Shown here: in pieces, positions 15,986 through 23,993 of the stretch | How the letters are laid out: each line of letters starts with the position of its first letter | Position numbering within the stretch: the stretch's first letter is position 1 | Assembly (NCBI GenBank): GCA_021798575.1 | Contig: JAJZGI010000002.1 | Coordinates: 1-64,000, forward strand | Reading direction: 5' to 3' | DNA: 64,000 nucleotides | Source: Pseudomonadota bacterium | GTDB lineage: Bacteria > Pseudomonadota > Alphaproteobacteria > Acetobacterales > Acetobacteraceae | Program-made: the position numbers and the translations under genes | The notes under the pieces: generated by a model | What the model saw: only the letters and a program-made list of their open reading frames with translations | What the model was told of the DNA's origin: nothing | Databases searched by the model: none

Positions 15986-17773
15986 ATGGAAGGGTGCGAC
16001 ATTCCTCCGGCCAGTGAGGCTGAGCAACAGGTGTTTTTTGATGCGATGATGGCGAGTACCCGTCGCGCTCAAGAGATCGGCCTGCCCGTTATTGAGCGCA
16101 TCAACCTCGCCGGTATCAGGATAGACCTGGTCTTCACCGGCGCGGCCCCGCGGGATGCGTTGTTCCCCGCGCTGGCGCATCTGCGCGCCCCTGCTGACAT
16201 GCCGCCAAAGGCCGTGCTGCATATCTGGGACAGCGCCGCCACGGGCATGAATGTTCCACCACCGCCATGCGCGCGAAATTGCTTCACCGATCGCGGGGAT
16301 ATCTGGGGATTTGAGAGCAGGAATATCCTCACCGCCTTCCATTGGATGGAATGCAGCGTCGCGTTGCTGGACACGCGAAGCATGACGGGCATCTACTGGA
16401 TGGACGATGCCGGTGCGCTGCCCTACTGGAGCCGGGCCTCGCCATTGCGGACTCTGCTGCATTGGGTCACCCGGCATTTCGGTTTTCATCTGCTTCATGC
16501 CGCGGTGATCGGGACTGAGGCGGGCGGTGTCATCCTGACCGGCAAGGGTGGTACGGGTAAATCCACGACCGCGTTGCTCTGCCTGGAAGCCGGGATGCAA
16601 TATATTGGCGATGATTATGTCGTTGTCGGGTTTGCCCCCGAGCCCCGTGCCTATCCGCTCTATGGCACCGCCAAGCTGAACCCCGACCAGGCGGCGCATT
16701 TTCTGCGGCTTCGTGAGGCGCAGGTTTTGCTGGGCGAGGCCGACAACCCATCGGGAACCGAGCCTGCCAAGACCGTGTTCCAGCTATATCCAGGCCGGGC
16801 CGCGCAAATGCCGGAATCCCTGCGCGTGATCGCCATTGCGATGCCGCTGATCAGCCCGCGTGACGACACGGATTTCGCGCCTGTTGACAGTTTCACGCTG
16901 CTGCGCTCCGCCTCGTTCACCACCTTGGCGCAACTGCCGCGCGCGGGCAGCTCATCGCACGAGTTCATTGCCACGCTCTGCCGTTCCCTGCCGCGCTTCA
17001 CGCTGCGGCTTGGCCGTGATTTTAAGAAAATTCCAGGCGCTATAAACGAGTTTATCGAGCATCCGCCGGTGCACGTGGCGTTGGAGACGATGCCAGCCAA
17101 CCTGCCCATGATCAGCGTCATCATTCCGGCCTATAACGGTGTGCGGTTTCTCCCGGAGGCAGTGGCCAGCATATTGGCGCAGCAATATCCATCTCTTGAC
17201 CTTATCATCGTCGATGACGGCTCGACGGAGGATATCGCCACTGCGGTGAGGAACCTGCCCTGCGATGTCCGGTTCTTTCGTCAGGAGAATGTCGGCCCCG
17301 CCGCGGCCCGCAACCGCGGCATTCGCGAGGCCAGTGGTGAGTATCTTGCATTTCTGGATATCGACGACCAGTGGCCTGAGGGCAATCTTGTCCGCCTGCT
17401 CAATATTCTCACCCAGGACCCAGGGCTCGATGTCGCGATGGGGCGCGGCCAGTTGATGCGGAAAAGCGGGGCGCAGGATGATATCATGTATATCGGCAAT
17501 GCGGCCGAGAGCTTCCCTTACCTGATAGCCGCCGCGCTGTATCGCCGCCGTTGCTTCGAGCGGGTCGGCCTGTTTGATCCGGAACTGATCTTCGGCGAGG
17601 ATACCGATTGGTTCACGCGGGCAGCAGAGCGGGAGCTGCGCATTGAACGCGTGGCCGAGACAGCGCTGCTGGTCAGACGACACGACACGAACATGACCAA
17701 AGGGAAATCTCTCGTGGAGCTGAATGCCCTGAGAGTATTCAAAAAAACACTGGACCGGCAAAGGCAGACGTGA
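15986..17773 (+). CDS. HprK-like kinase fused to a family 2 glycosyltransferase
   Basis: This 595-aa two-domain protein combines enzymes normally encoded apart. Residues 1-360 are an HprK-related kinase: the P-loop LTGKGGTGKSTTAL at about 184-197 and the metal/catalytic stretch YIGDDYVVV at about 206-214. Residues 374-595 are a GT-A glycosyltransferase: MISVIIPAYNG, LIIVDDGSTED, GPAAARNRGIREA and the metal site FLDIDDQW. Canonical HPr kinase acts on a Ser of HPr in the PTS, but this domain is divergent and no PTS gene is near. ATG 15986 follows the previous stop by 5 nt. Its likely target is a cassette protein such as the PqqD-like tail or a modified peptide (inference). Confidence 0.85.
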   Translation: MEGCDIPPASEAEQQVFFDAMMASTRRAQEIGLPVIERINLAGIRIDLVFTGAAPRDALFPALAHLRAPADMPPKAVLHIWDSAATGMNVPPPPCARNCFTDRGDIWGFESRNILTAFHWMECSVALLDTRSMTGIYWMDDAGALPYWSRASPLRTLLHWVTRHFGFHLLHAAVIGTEAGGVILTGKGGTGKSTTALLCLEAGMQYIGDDYVVVGFAPEPRAYPLYGTAKLNPDQAAHFLRLREAQVLLGEADNPSGTEPAKTVFQLYPGRAAQMPESLRVIAIAMPLISPRDDTDFAPVDSFTLLRSASFTTLAQLPRAGSSSHEFIATLCRSLPRFTLRLGRDFKKIPGAINEFIEHPPVHVALETMPANLPMISVIIPAYNGVRFLPEAVASILAQQYPSLDLIIVDDGSTEDIATAVRNLPCDVRFFRQENVGPAAARNRGIREASGEYLAFLDIDDQWPEGNLVRLLNILTQDPGLDVAMGRGQLMRKSGAQDDIMYIGNAAESFPYLIAAALYRRRCFERVGLFDPELIFGEDTDWFTRAAERELRIERVAETALLVRRHDTNMTKGKSLVELNALRVFKKTLDRQRQT

Positions 17774-17805
17774 TGCTCGGCTTAAGCTGGCGCGAACATG
17801 GAAAA

Positions 17806-18132
17806 TCAGTCGGGAAGGGGAGCGGGCGGTATCCGCAGATATGCCATAGCCACTGCCTCGGCGTCGCCCATGATGGCTCGAATGTACGATTTTGCTGTGG
17901 TGTCAGGCTCTTTGGCCCCTTGCTCCCAATCCCGGAGGGTGCCGAGGGGGATACCGTATCGCTTGGAGAATTCTTCCTGCGTCAGCTTCAACACGCGCCG
18001 GAGCGTTTTTACTCTCGGCACAGCTTTGACCTTGGACAGTTCCTCTTCTGTCATGGGTGGTAGATCGTCATCGTAGTTTCGGATGGCGGGAGCAGCCTGC
18101 TTGCGAGTGAAGGCCACGGTCGCGTTAGACAT
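17806..18132 (-). CDS. XRE-type helix-turn-helix antitoxin of BrnT
   Basis: This 108-aa DNA-binding protein has a clear helix-turn-helix near residues 50-85 (LRRVLKLTQEEFSKRYGIPLGTLRDWEQG). It lies directly downstream of brnT; ATG 18132 overlaps the brnT stop by 8 nt, which is why this start is preferred over 18141 or 18168. It should neutralise BrnT and repress the operon. Classical BrnA is a ribbon-helix-helix protein, so this is a BrnT system with an HTH-type partner. Its 3' end faces the end of the HprK-glycosyltransferase gene. Confidence 0.82.
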   Translation of the reverse strand: MSNATVAFTRKQAAPAIRNYDDDLPPMTEEELSKVKAVPRVKTLRRVLKLTQEEFSKRYGIPLGTLRDWEQGAKEPDTTAKSYIRAIMGDAEAVAMAYLRIPPAPLPD

Positions 18133-18442
18133 CAAATTCATTTTCACGGTTAAAACATCGCCTTTCATTTGCTTCTACCGGCCTGGCCGAGATGATATGG
18201 GTACGGTCGCCACGAATCGAATGGGTGACAAAAAGCATCCTATCACCCGACCGGCCAAGGACATTGAATCGTTGTTCGCCATAATCCGCCCGCCGGTCTT
18301 CGCCTAAATCGACCAAACATAGATCGCTGAAAACCAGTTTTGCTACATCGAAGCTGATACCATCATGTTTAGCGATGTTGCTGGCCTCCTTATGGCGCAA
18401 CCAGCAAAATTCGCCGTCTTCATAGAGATCAGGTTGGGACAT
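18125..18442 (-). CDS. brnT: BrnT-family toxin (RelE-like RNase)
   Basis: This 105-aa protein fits the BrnT family: CWLRHKEASNIAKHDGISFDVAKLVF at the start, then the ED-R-DYGE-R block, VTHSIRG and ISARPVEANERR. BrnT is a ribosome-independent RNase that stops translation and is held in check by its antitoxin. Family Lys/His/Arg/Glu active-site candidates are present. On the coding strand a TTGACA lies about 25 nt before ATG, with a short inverted repeat ACTG-N5-CAGT between it and the start, suitable for autorepression. The surroundings are lower in GC than the flanks. Confidence 0.85.
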   Translation of the reverse strand: MSQPDLYEDGEFCWLRHKEASNIAKHDGISFDVAKLVFSDLCLVDLGEDRRADYGEQRFNVLGRSGDRMLFVTHSIRGDRTHIISARPVEANERRCFNRENEFDV

Positions 18443-18502
18443 AACTACTGCATATCAGTATGACTGTCAATGAACAAACCGGAGGTCCGAATCGTGTCAG
18501 GC

Positions 18503-19216
18503 TCACCGCCCGGCGTCCACGAAGACGCGTCGGCCATGCGCGCGGGCGCCGGTTGGGACGATCCCATGCAGGTCCTTGGTGGCCTCGGCGACGGTGAGGC
18601 CCGCGAACTGCGGCGCCACGGCATGGCCGACCCGCTCACACAGGTTGAAGCCGCGCAGCAGTGCCGGCCAGCCCAGCGGTGGGGCAAACAATGCCGCCTG
18701 CTGGCGCTCCACCCGGAAGAACAGGCCGGTGAGCAGGCGGGCGAGCTGGCCCTCAGAATAGGGTTGGCCGTGGCCGAAGGGCGTTTGCTCCGCATAGGCC
18801 CACATGCCGCGCCGATTGGGCAGCACCAGGATCAGCCTTCCATCGTCTTTGAGGAGTCGCCAGGCCTCCCGCAGGCAGCGCCGCGCGTTATCGGCATGTT
18901 CCAGCCCGTGGATGAGCAGAACACGGTCGAACGCGAGGTCGGGGAAGGGCAATGCATCCTCCTCCACCGCGCAGGCCAGGCTGGCGCGCCCGGGTGGCCA
19001 GGCGGCCTGGCCCATCTGGGCTGGCGAGGCGGCGATGCAGCGCTGCGCCTGCTCGCGCCAGAGCTGGAGGTATGGCCCGGTGTAGCCCAGGCCGAGCAGG
19101 GACATGCCGCTGCAATCCGGCCAGAGCGCCAGCAGGCTGCGGCGTAGCAGGGCCTCTGCCCTCTCGCCCAGCGGCGTGGCATAAAATTCAGCCGCCTCTC
19201 GCGCATCCATCACCAT
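18503..19216 (-). CDS. Class I SAM-dependent methyltransferase
   Basis: This 237-aa protein has a methyltransferase-11 type Rossmann fold: SLLGLGYTGPYL as motif I near residues 39-50, DALPFPDLAFDRVLLIHGLEHADN as motifs II/III, then REAWRLLKDDGRLILVLPNRRG. The Gly-rich loop is slightly degenerate. The substrate is unknown. It is divergent from gloB, with starts about 40 bp apart, an arrangement I associate with Acetobacteraceae. The start is ATG 19216 or 19210; a GGG lies shortly before the first. The open frame to 19804 upstream is a shadow of gloB. Confidence 0.82.
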   Translation of the reverse strand: MVMDAREAAEFYATPLGERAEALLRRSLLALWPDCSGMSLLGLGYTGPYLQLWREQAQRCIAASPAQMGQAAWPPGRASLACAVEEDALPFPDLAFDRVLLIHGLEHADNARRCLREAWRLLKDDGRLILVLPNRRGMWAYAEQTPFGHGQPYSEGQLARLLTGLFFRVERQQAALFAPPLGWPALLRGFNLCERVGHAVAPQFAGLTVAEATKDLHGIVPTGARAHGRRVFVDAGR

Positions 19217-19255
19217 TTGCCCTATATACACGCCAGCAATGCAGGAGCGAGAGAC

Positions 19256-19981
19256 ATGGCCGTGACGGCGCAAGCCATTCCGATGCGCAGCGATAATTAC
19301 GCCTGGCTGCTGACCGAGTCGATTACCGGCAAGGTGGCGATGGTCGACCCCGCCGACGGCCCCGCCGCCATCGCCGCGGTGGAGGCGGCGGGCGGGCGGC
19401 TGGACATGATTCTGCTGACCCACCACCATGACGACCATATCGGCGGCGTGCCCGCGCTGCTCTCGCGCTACCAGCCGGTGGTGGTGGGCAACGGCATGGA
19501 TGCCGAGCGCCTGCCGAAGCTCGATATCGCCACGCATGAGGGCGACCTGGTGGATTTCGGGGCCGCGAAAATCCGCGTGATCGACACGCCCGCGCACACC
19601 AGCGGGCATATCAGCTATTATATCGCCGATGGCGGCATTCTGCTGCCGGGTGACACGATGTTCAGCCTGGGCTGTGGCCGCCTGTTCGAGGGCACCGCCG
19701 AGGATATGTTCCGCGCGCTGCGCAAGTTCGATGATCTGCCCGGTGAGACGCTGATTTGCGCCGGGCATGAATATACGCAGTCCAACGCGCGCTTTGCCTG
19801 CCATGTGGACCCGGGGAACGAGGCGCTGCGCGCCCGCAGCGGGCAGGTGGACGCGCTGCGCGCCGCCGGGCGGCCGACGCTGCCAGTCAGCCTTGCCTCG
19901 GAGCGGGAGTGCAACCCTTTTCTGCGCGCGCCGGACGCCCAGGTGCTGGGCAATCTGCGCGCCGCGAAGGATAATTTTTAG
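19256..19981 (+). CDS. gloB: Hydroxyacylglutathione hydrolase (glyoxalase II)
   Basis: This 241-aa metallo-beta-lactamase-fold enzyme hydrolyses S-lactoylglutathione, the last step of methylglyoxal detoxification. The binuclear metal motif THHHDDHIGG is near residues 56-65, followed by DTPAHTSGHISYY, LLPGDTMFSLGCGRLFEG, and the glutathione-contact region CAGHEYTQSNARFA. Start ATG 19256 has GGAG 8 nt upstream. Its stop overlaps the stop of the convergent ABC permease gene (19978-19981). Confidence 0.95.
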   Translation: MAVTAQAIPMRSDNYAWLLTESITGKVAMVDPADGPAAIAAVEAAGGRLDMILLTHHHDDHIGGVPALLSRYQPVVVGNGMDAERLPKLDIATHEGDLVDFGAAKIRVIDTPAHTSGHISYYIADGGILLPGDTMFSLGCGRLFEGTAEDMFRALRKFDDLPGETLICAGHEYTQSNARFACHVDPGNEALRARSGQVDALRAAGRPTLPVSLASERECNPFLRAPDAQVLGNLRAAKDNF

Positions 19982-20742
19982 GGTGTTTTAGTTTCATCGG
20001 TCAGCGAATCCGGCACCCAGTAGAGCGCCCGGCGCAGCGCCACATCCACGAGCTTATAGAGCCCGACGGCCAGCACCGCGAGGATGACCAGTGCGGCGAA
20101 CATCAGGCTTGTCTGGATGCGGGCGTTGGCATTGATCATGACGAAGCCCAGGCCCGAGGACGCCCCGACCCACTCCCCGATGATCGCGCCGATCGGCGCC
20201 ATCGCCGTGGCCACGCGCAGGCCCGACGCCAAGGCCGGCATGGCGGCGGGCAGGCGCACGTGGCGCATTACCGCGAAGCCGTCGGCGTTCATCGTGCGCG
20301 CGAGGTCCAGCCAGGCAGGGTCTGTCCGGCGCAGCCCGTCCGCGAAATTCGCGGTGACGGGGAAGAAGATCACCAGCACCGCCATCACCACCTTGGAGGC
20401 GATGCCAAAACCCAGCCACAGCACCAGCAGCGGGGCGAGCGCGAACACCGGGATCGCCTGGCTGAGCACCAGGATGGGCATGAGCCAGCGTTGCAGCGCG
20501 GGTGAGGCCACGATAGCCACCGCCGAGACCGCGCCCAGCAGCGTGCCGAACAGCAGCCCGAGCAGGATCTCGGACAATGTGGTGAGGCTGTTGTAGAATA
20601 GGGTTCCGCGCTGCGCCCAGAGGGCGATGGCGACCGATTGGGGCGGCGGCAGCATGAAGCCCGGGATGGCGGTGAAGCGGGTGATGCCCCACCAGGCGGC
20701 GAGAAACACCAAAATGCTCACCAGCGGACGAAAGAACCTCAT
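19978..20742 (-). CDS. thiX: ABC transporter permease, thiamine-precursor type
   Basis: This 254-aa inner-membrane permease has about six helices and the EAA loop LARTMNADGFAVMRHVRLPAAMPALASGLR near residues 150-180. It belongs to the SsuC/TauC/ThiX group. It overlaps the ATPase gene as ATGA (start 20742), and it is the third gene of a TPP-riboswitch operon, so pyrimidine (HMP) or formylaminopyrimidine uptake is the likely role. Confidence 0.88.
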   Translation of the reverse strand: MRFFRPLVSILVFLAAWWGITRFTAIPGFMLPPPQSVAIALWAQRGTLFYNSLTTLSEILLGLLFGTLLGAVSAVAIVASPALQRWLMPILVLSQAIPVFALAPLLVLWLGFGIASKVVMAVLVIFFPVTANFADGLRRTDPAWLDLARTMNADGFAVMRHVRLPAAMPALASGLRVATAMAPIGAIIGEWVGASSGLGFVMINANARIQTSLMFAALVILAVLAVGLYKLVDVALRRALYWVPDSLTDETKTP

Positions 20743-21476
20743 TCCGGCGCCATCGCTTCCAGAGTGTTCAGCAACTTGCCTTGGGTGTGCAGGACCAGCG
20801 GGTCGTCCGCCGCGCGGGGTGGTTGGCCGTGCACCTCGACGGCGTTGCCCAGCCGTGCGGGCTGGCCGGAGAGCACGAGCAGATGGTGGCCCAGGCGACA
20901 CGCTTCCATCGGGTCGTGCGTGATGAGCAGCACCGTGCGCCCGGCCAGCAATTCCGCTGCGAGGTTTTGGATGCGGGCGCGGGTGATGGAATCCAGCGCC
21001 GAAAATGGCTCGTCCATCAGCACGACCGGGCGCTGCTCGTAGAGCGTGCGGGCCAGGGCGGCGCGCTGGCGCATGCCGCCGGAGAGCGCCGCGGGCAAGG
21101 CGCGCTCGCGCCCCGCCAGCCCGACCTGCGAGAGCAGATGCGCCGCGCGGTCAATGTCTTTTTTCTCGTGGCGCAGGGTGGCGCCCAGCATCACGTTGCT
21201 CAGCAAATTCGCCCAGGGCAGCAGCAGGTCCTGCTGCGCCATGTAGGCGACGCGGCCATGCAGCGGCGCGGAGTCACTCGCCATGACCGAGCCCGAGGCC
21301 GCCGTCTCCAGCCCCGCGATGATGCGCAGCAGGCTGGTTTTGCCCACCCCGCTTGGCCCCAGCAGGGCGAGCAGACGCCCGGCTGGTACCTCGAAGTTCA
21401 GATTCTCGAAGACGACATCGCCACCAAAGCGCAAGGCGAGGTTGCGCACCAGAATCCCCGGTGGGGGCGTGTTCAA
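20739..21476 (-). CDS. thiZ: ABC transporter ATP-binding protein, thiamine-precursor type
   Basis: This 245-aa ATPase has Walker A GPSGVGKTS near residues 39-47, the Q-loop MAQQD, the signature LSGGMRQRAALARTL near residues 130-144, and Walker B VVLMDEPFSALD followed by the H-loop THDP. It energises the importer with the flanking binding protein and permease genes, and overlaps both as ATGA. Assignment to ThiZ rests on the binding protein and riboswitch; alone it would be read as nitrate/sulfonate type. Confidence 0.88.
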   Translation of the reverse strand: MNTPPPGILVRNLALRFGGDVVFENLNFEVPAGRLLALLGPSGVGKTSLLRIIAGLETAASGSVMASDSAPLHGRVAYMAQQDLLLPWANLLSNVMLGATLRHEKKDIDRAAHLLSQVGLAGRERALPAALSGGMRQRAALARTLYEQRPVVLMDEPFSALDSITRARIQNLAAELLAGRTVLLITHDPMEACRLGHHLLVLSGQPARLGNAVEVHGQPPRAADDPLVLHTQGKLLNTLEAMAPE

Positions 21477-22432
21477 ATTTTGATCTGGACGGCGTAATCA
21501 GCCAGCGGCAGCGCCTGTTTGATGAGCCCGCTGCGCAGCATGAAGTCCCGGTAGCCCTTGTAGCGCGCGACATTGAGATACGCGGGGTTTTGCGCGAAAT
21601 AGCCCGGCAGCGCGGCCCACGAGGCGCGGTCCAGGCGGTCGTTCAGGCTCGGATGTTGGGCCACAAATTTATCGAGCATCGGCTGCACATGCCCGACCAG
21701 ATAATTCGCACCCTCCTGCACCGCCTTGAGGAATTTCGGCAGAGCCGGGTTGTTGAGGCCAGTTGTGTTGGACAGGATGATCAGCTCATCGGACGGTGGG
21801 ACACCGTAATCCTCGGGCAGAAAGACGACCGGGTGCAGCCCGGCTTGCGCGAGCTGGATATCCTCATAGGTGCGGTAGGTGCCGATCACGGCGTCCACCT
21901 CGTTGCCCATGAGGGAGGTGACGAGATTGAAGTTCACGTTCACCAGCGTGACATCCGCCAGGCTGAGCCCGACCGATTTCAGCATCGTGGCGATCAGCAC
22001 CTCCTCCACCCCGGCCACGGAGTAGCCGATTTTTTTACCGCGCAGCTGCGAGAGTTTTTTGATGCCGCTGCGGCCCAGCGCGGTGAGCGTGCTCAGCGGC
22101 TTGTCGATGAGCGTGCCCGTGCGGCGCACCGGCAGACCCTGGTCCACCAGCAGATAGAGCTGGGTCTGGTAGCTGAGTGCGGCGTCCGCCTTGCCAGCGG
22201 CGAGCAGCCGGGGCGGCAGGTCCGGGTCCGTCGGCGCGATCATCTCCACTTGCAGCCCGGCGCGGGCGAACGCCCCGATATACTGCGCGGTGAATAATGG
22301 CGCGTGGTCCGGGTTGACGAACCAGTCCAGCAGGAGGGTGAATTTTTGTAGTGGCATGGTCTGCGCCAGAGCGGGCGCGCAGAGCGCCGCTCCAGCGGCG
22401 GCGGACAAAAAGCTACGACGATGGATACGCAT
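21473..22432 (-). CDS. thiY: ABC transporter substrate-binding protein, ThiY-like
   Basis: This 319-aa periplasmic binding protein has a Tat-like/Sec signal (RRSFLSAAAGAALCAPALA). The NMT1/THI5-like fold is marked by LLLDWFVNPDHAPLFTAQ and GKADAALSYQTQLY, then LRGKKIGYSVAGVEEVL. The family binds the thiamine pyrimidine HMP or its formyl precursor. It is the first gene after a TPP riboswitch (22436-22513), which fits salvage of a thiamine precursor and repression when TPP is plentiful. Confidence 0.9.
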   Translation of the reverse strand: MRIHRRSFLSAAAGAALCAPALAQTMPLQKFTLLLDWFVNPDHAPLFTAQYIGAFARAGLQVEMIAPTDPDLPPRLLAAGKADAALSYQTQLYLLVDQGLPVRRTGTLIDKPLSTLTALGRSGIKKLSQLRGKKIGYSVAGVEEVLIATMLKSVGLSLADVTLVNVNFNLVTSLMGNEVDAVIGTYRTYEDIQLAQAGLHPVVFLPEDYGVPPSDELIILSNTTGLNNPALPKFLKAVQEGANYLVGHVQPMLDKFVAQHPSLNDRLDRASWAALPGYFAQNPAYLNVARYKGYRDFMLRSGLIKQALPLADYAVQIKI

Positions 22433-22435
22433 GTA

Positions 22436-22513
22436 ACACTCCCTTCGCTGGCATTACCCAGACAGGTTCGGCGGGTGTGATCTCAGCCTGCGGATTGCAG
22501 ACACCCCGGTGGC
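22436..22513 (-). promoter_or_regulatory. TPP (THI-element) riboswitch
   Basis: Read on the minus strand, the leader shows the conserved THI-box parts in order: GGGGTGTC, GCAGGCTGAGA, CACCCG with AACCTG, and CTGGGTAATGCCAGCGAAGG ending a few bases before the thiY start codon. The aptamer lies so close to ATG 22432 that TPP binding probably hides the ribosome-binding site (GGGAG), i.e. translational control. A TTGACG at 22541-22546 is a possible -35 element. Confidence 0.93.
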
Positions 22514-22557
22514 GCGATGTTTTTAGCAATTCTACCCGCGCGTCAAGCGCACGTGTT

Positions 22558-23442
22558 TTAAGGCTCGGCCAGGATTTCGCGCACCACCCCGCCCACGCTG
22601 GCCCGCCAGTCCGGCAGCCGCACGCCGAAGACCTCGGCGAGTTTGCCGTTATCGAGCCGGGAATCCGCCGGACGGCGGGCTGGCGTCGGCCAGTCCGCCG
22701 TGGAGATGGGCTGGAGTTGCGGCGGCGTGCGGCCAAGGGCGGCGGCGTGCTCGAAGATCGCGCCCGCGAAGCCGTGCCACGTGGTCTCTCCCGCGCCAGT
22801 CGCGTGGTAGATACCCCGGTAGTGGTCCGCCCAGCCGGTGGATTGCACATTATACACGATTTGGAGAATCGCGTGCGCCAGATCGTTGGCCGATGTGGGC
22901 GTGCCGCGCTGGTCCGCCACCACCCGCAGAAGCGGCATTTTTTGCCCGGCGCTGAGCATGGTGCGGGCGAAGTTTTTGCCGTGCGCACCATAGACCCAGG
23001 CGGTGCGCAGGATGATCGCCTTCGCGCTGGACGCCAGGACCGCCACCTCGCCATCGCGCTTGGTGGTACCGTACACGCCGGCGGGGTTGGTCGCGTCCTG
23101 CTCCAGATAGGGCGCGCCCTTGGCGCCATCGAACACATAGTCGGTCGAGATATGGAGGAGCGGGATATCCGCCGCCGCGCAGAGCCGCGCCAGAGCCAGC
23201 GGCCCCAGATGGTTGCCCGCTTTTGCGGCATCCGGATTGGTCTCCGCCGCGTCCACCAAAGTGTAGGCCGCGGCGTTGATCACCAGGCTGGGTGCGGTTT
23301 TAGCGAAACATTCTGCGATGGTCTCGGGCTGCTCGAAGTCGAACATCGGGCGGGTGACTTCGGTGCAGGCGAGGCCGCGCCCGCGCGCCTGGACTACGAG
23401 CGCATGGCCAAGCTGGCCGGAGCCGCCGGTGATGAGGATCAT
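22558..23442 (-). CDS. rfbD: dTDP-4-dehydrorhamnose reductase
   Basis: RfbD (294 aa) catalyses the last step of dTDP-L-rhamnose synthesis, NAD(P)H reduction of dTDP-4-keto-L-rhamnose. The extended-SDR fold starts [15 protein letters not shown], followed by INAAAYTLVDAAE, HISTDYVFDG and the YGTTKRDGE active site (Tyr-x3-Lys). Start ATG 23442 overlaps the rfbC stop as ATGA. It is the last gene of rfbBACD. Confidence 0.94.
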   Translation of the reverse strand: MILITGGSGQLGHALVVQARGRGLACTEVTRPMFDFEQPETIAECFAKTAPSLVINAAAYTLVDAAETNPDAAKAGNHLGPLALARLCAAADIPLLHISTDYVFDGAKGAPYLEQDATNPAGVYGTTKRDGEVAVLASSAKAIILRTAWVYGAHGKNFARTMLSAGQKMPLLRVVADQRGTPTSANDLAHAILQIVYNVQSTGWADHYRGIYHATGAGETTWHGFAGAIFEHAAALGRTPPQLQPISTADWPTPARRPADSRLDNGKLAEVFGVRLPDWRASVGGVVREILAEP

Positions 23443-23993
23443 GCGAACCAGGGCTCGCATTCAGCCAGCCGGGGCAGCGTCTGGTCTTTCTCGGAGAGCA
23501 GCGCCCCACCTGGTGCCACCGGCCAGGGCAGCGCCAGCGCCGGGTCGTTCCAGATCACCGCGCGCTCGGCTTGCTTGTCGTACTCGCCGGTGACTTTGTA
23601 GAAGACCTCGGTGTCCGGCACGATCGTGCAGAATCCGTGCAGGAACCCGGGCGGAACCCAGAGCTGCGCCCAGTTCTCGGCGCTGAGCTCGGCCGCCGCG
23701 AATTGCCCGTAGGTGGGTGAGCCGGAACGCACGTCCACCGCCACGTCCCAGATCGCGCCTTTGAGCACCCGAACTAATTTGCCCTGGACGTTTTTGCCGA
23801 TCTGGCAGTGCAGGCCGCGCACCGTGCCGACCTGGGCCGAAAAACTCTGGTTATCCTGCACGAAATTTGCGGTGAAACCCTGCTCGCGCAATTTGCCGGC
23901 GTTCCAGGTCTCGGAGAAAAAGCCTCGGGAGTCGCCGAATTTCGGCGGCGTGATGCGCAGCACCTCGGGGATGTTCAGCGGCTCGATTTTCAT
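23439..23993 (-). CDS. rfbC: dTDP-4-dehydrorhamnose 3,5-epimerase
   Basis: RfbC (184 aa) is a cupin-fold epimerase acting on C3 and C5 of dTDP-4-keto-6-deoxyglucose. The motifs [32 protein letters not shown] (catalytic His) and the later [11 protein letters not shown] and [14 protein letters not shown] are intact. The common GLHYQ is GLHCQ here. It is coupled by ATGA overlaps to rfbA upstream and rfbD downstream. Confidence 0.95.
   Translation of the reverse strand: MKIEPLNIPEVLRITPPKFGDSRGFFSETWNAGKLREQGFTANFVQDNQSFSAQVGTVRGLHCQIGKNVQGKLVRVLKGAIWDVAVDVRSGSPTYGQFAAAELSAENWAQLWVPPGFLHGFCTIVPDTEVFYKVTGEYDKQAERAVIWNDPALALPWPVAPGGALLSEKDQTLPRLAECEPWFA

Noticed and set aside
15986-17100. HPr kinase/phosphorylase of the PTS
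   Set aside because: The P-loop domain is divergent, is fused to a glycosyltransferase, and no HPr or EIIA gene is next to it.
13713-17773. Lasso-peptide biosynthetic cluster
   Set aside because: PqqD-like and HprK-like genes occur in some lasso clusters, but no asparagine-synthetase-like cyclase, transglutaminase-like protease or ABC exporter is present.
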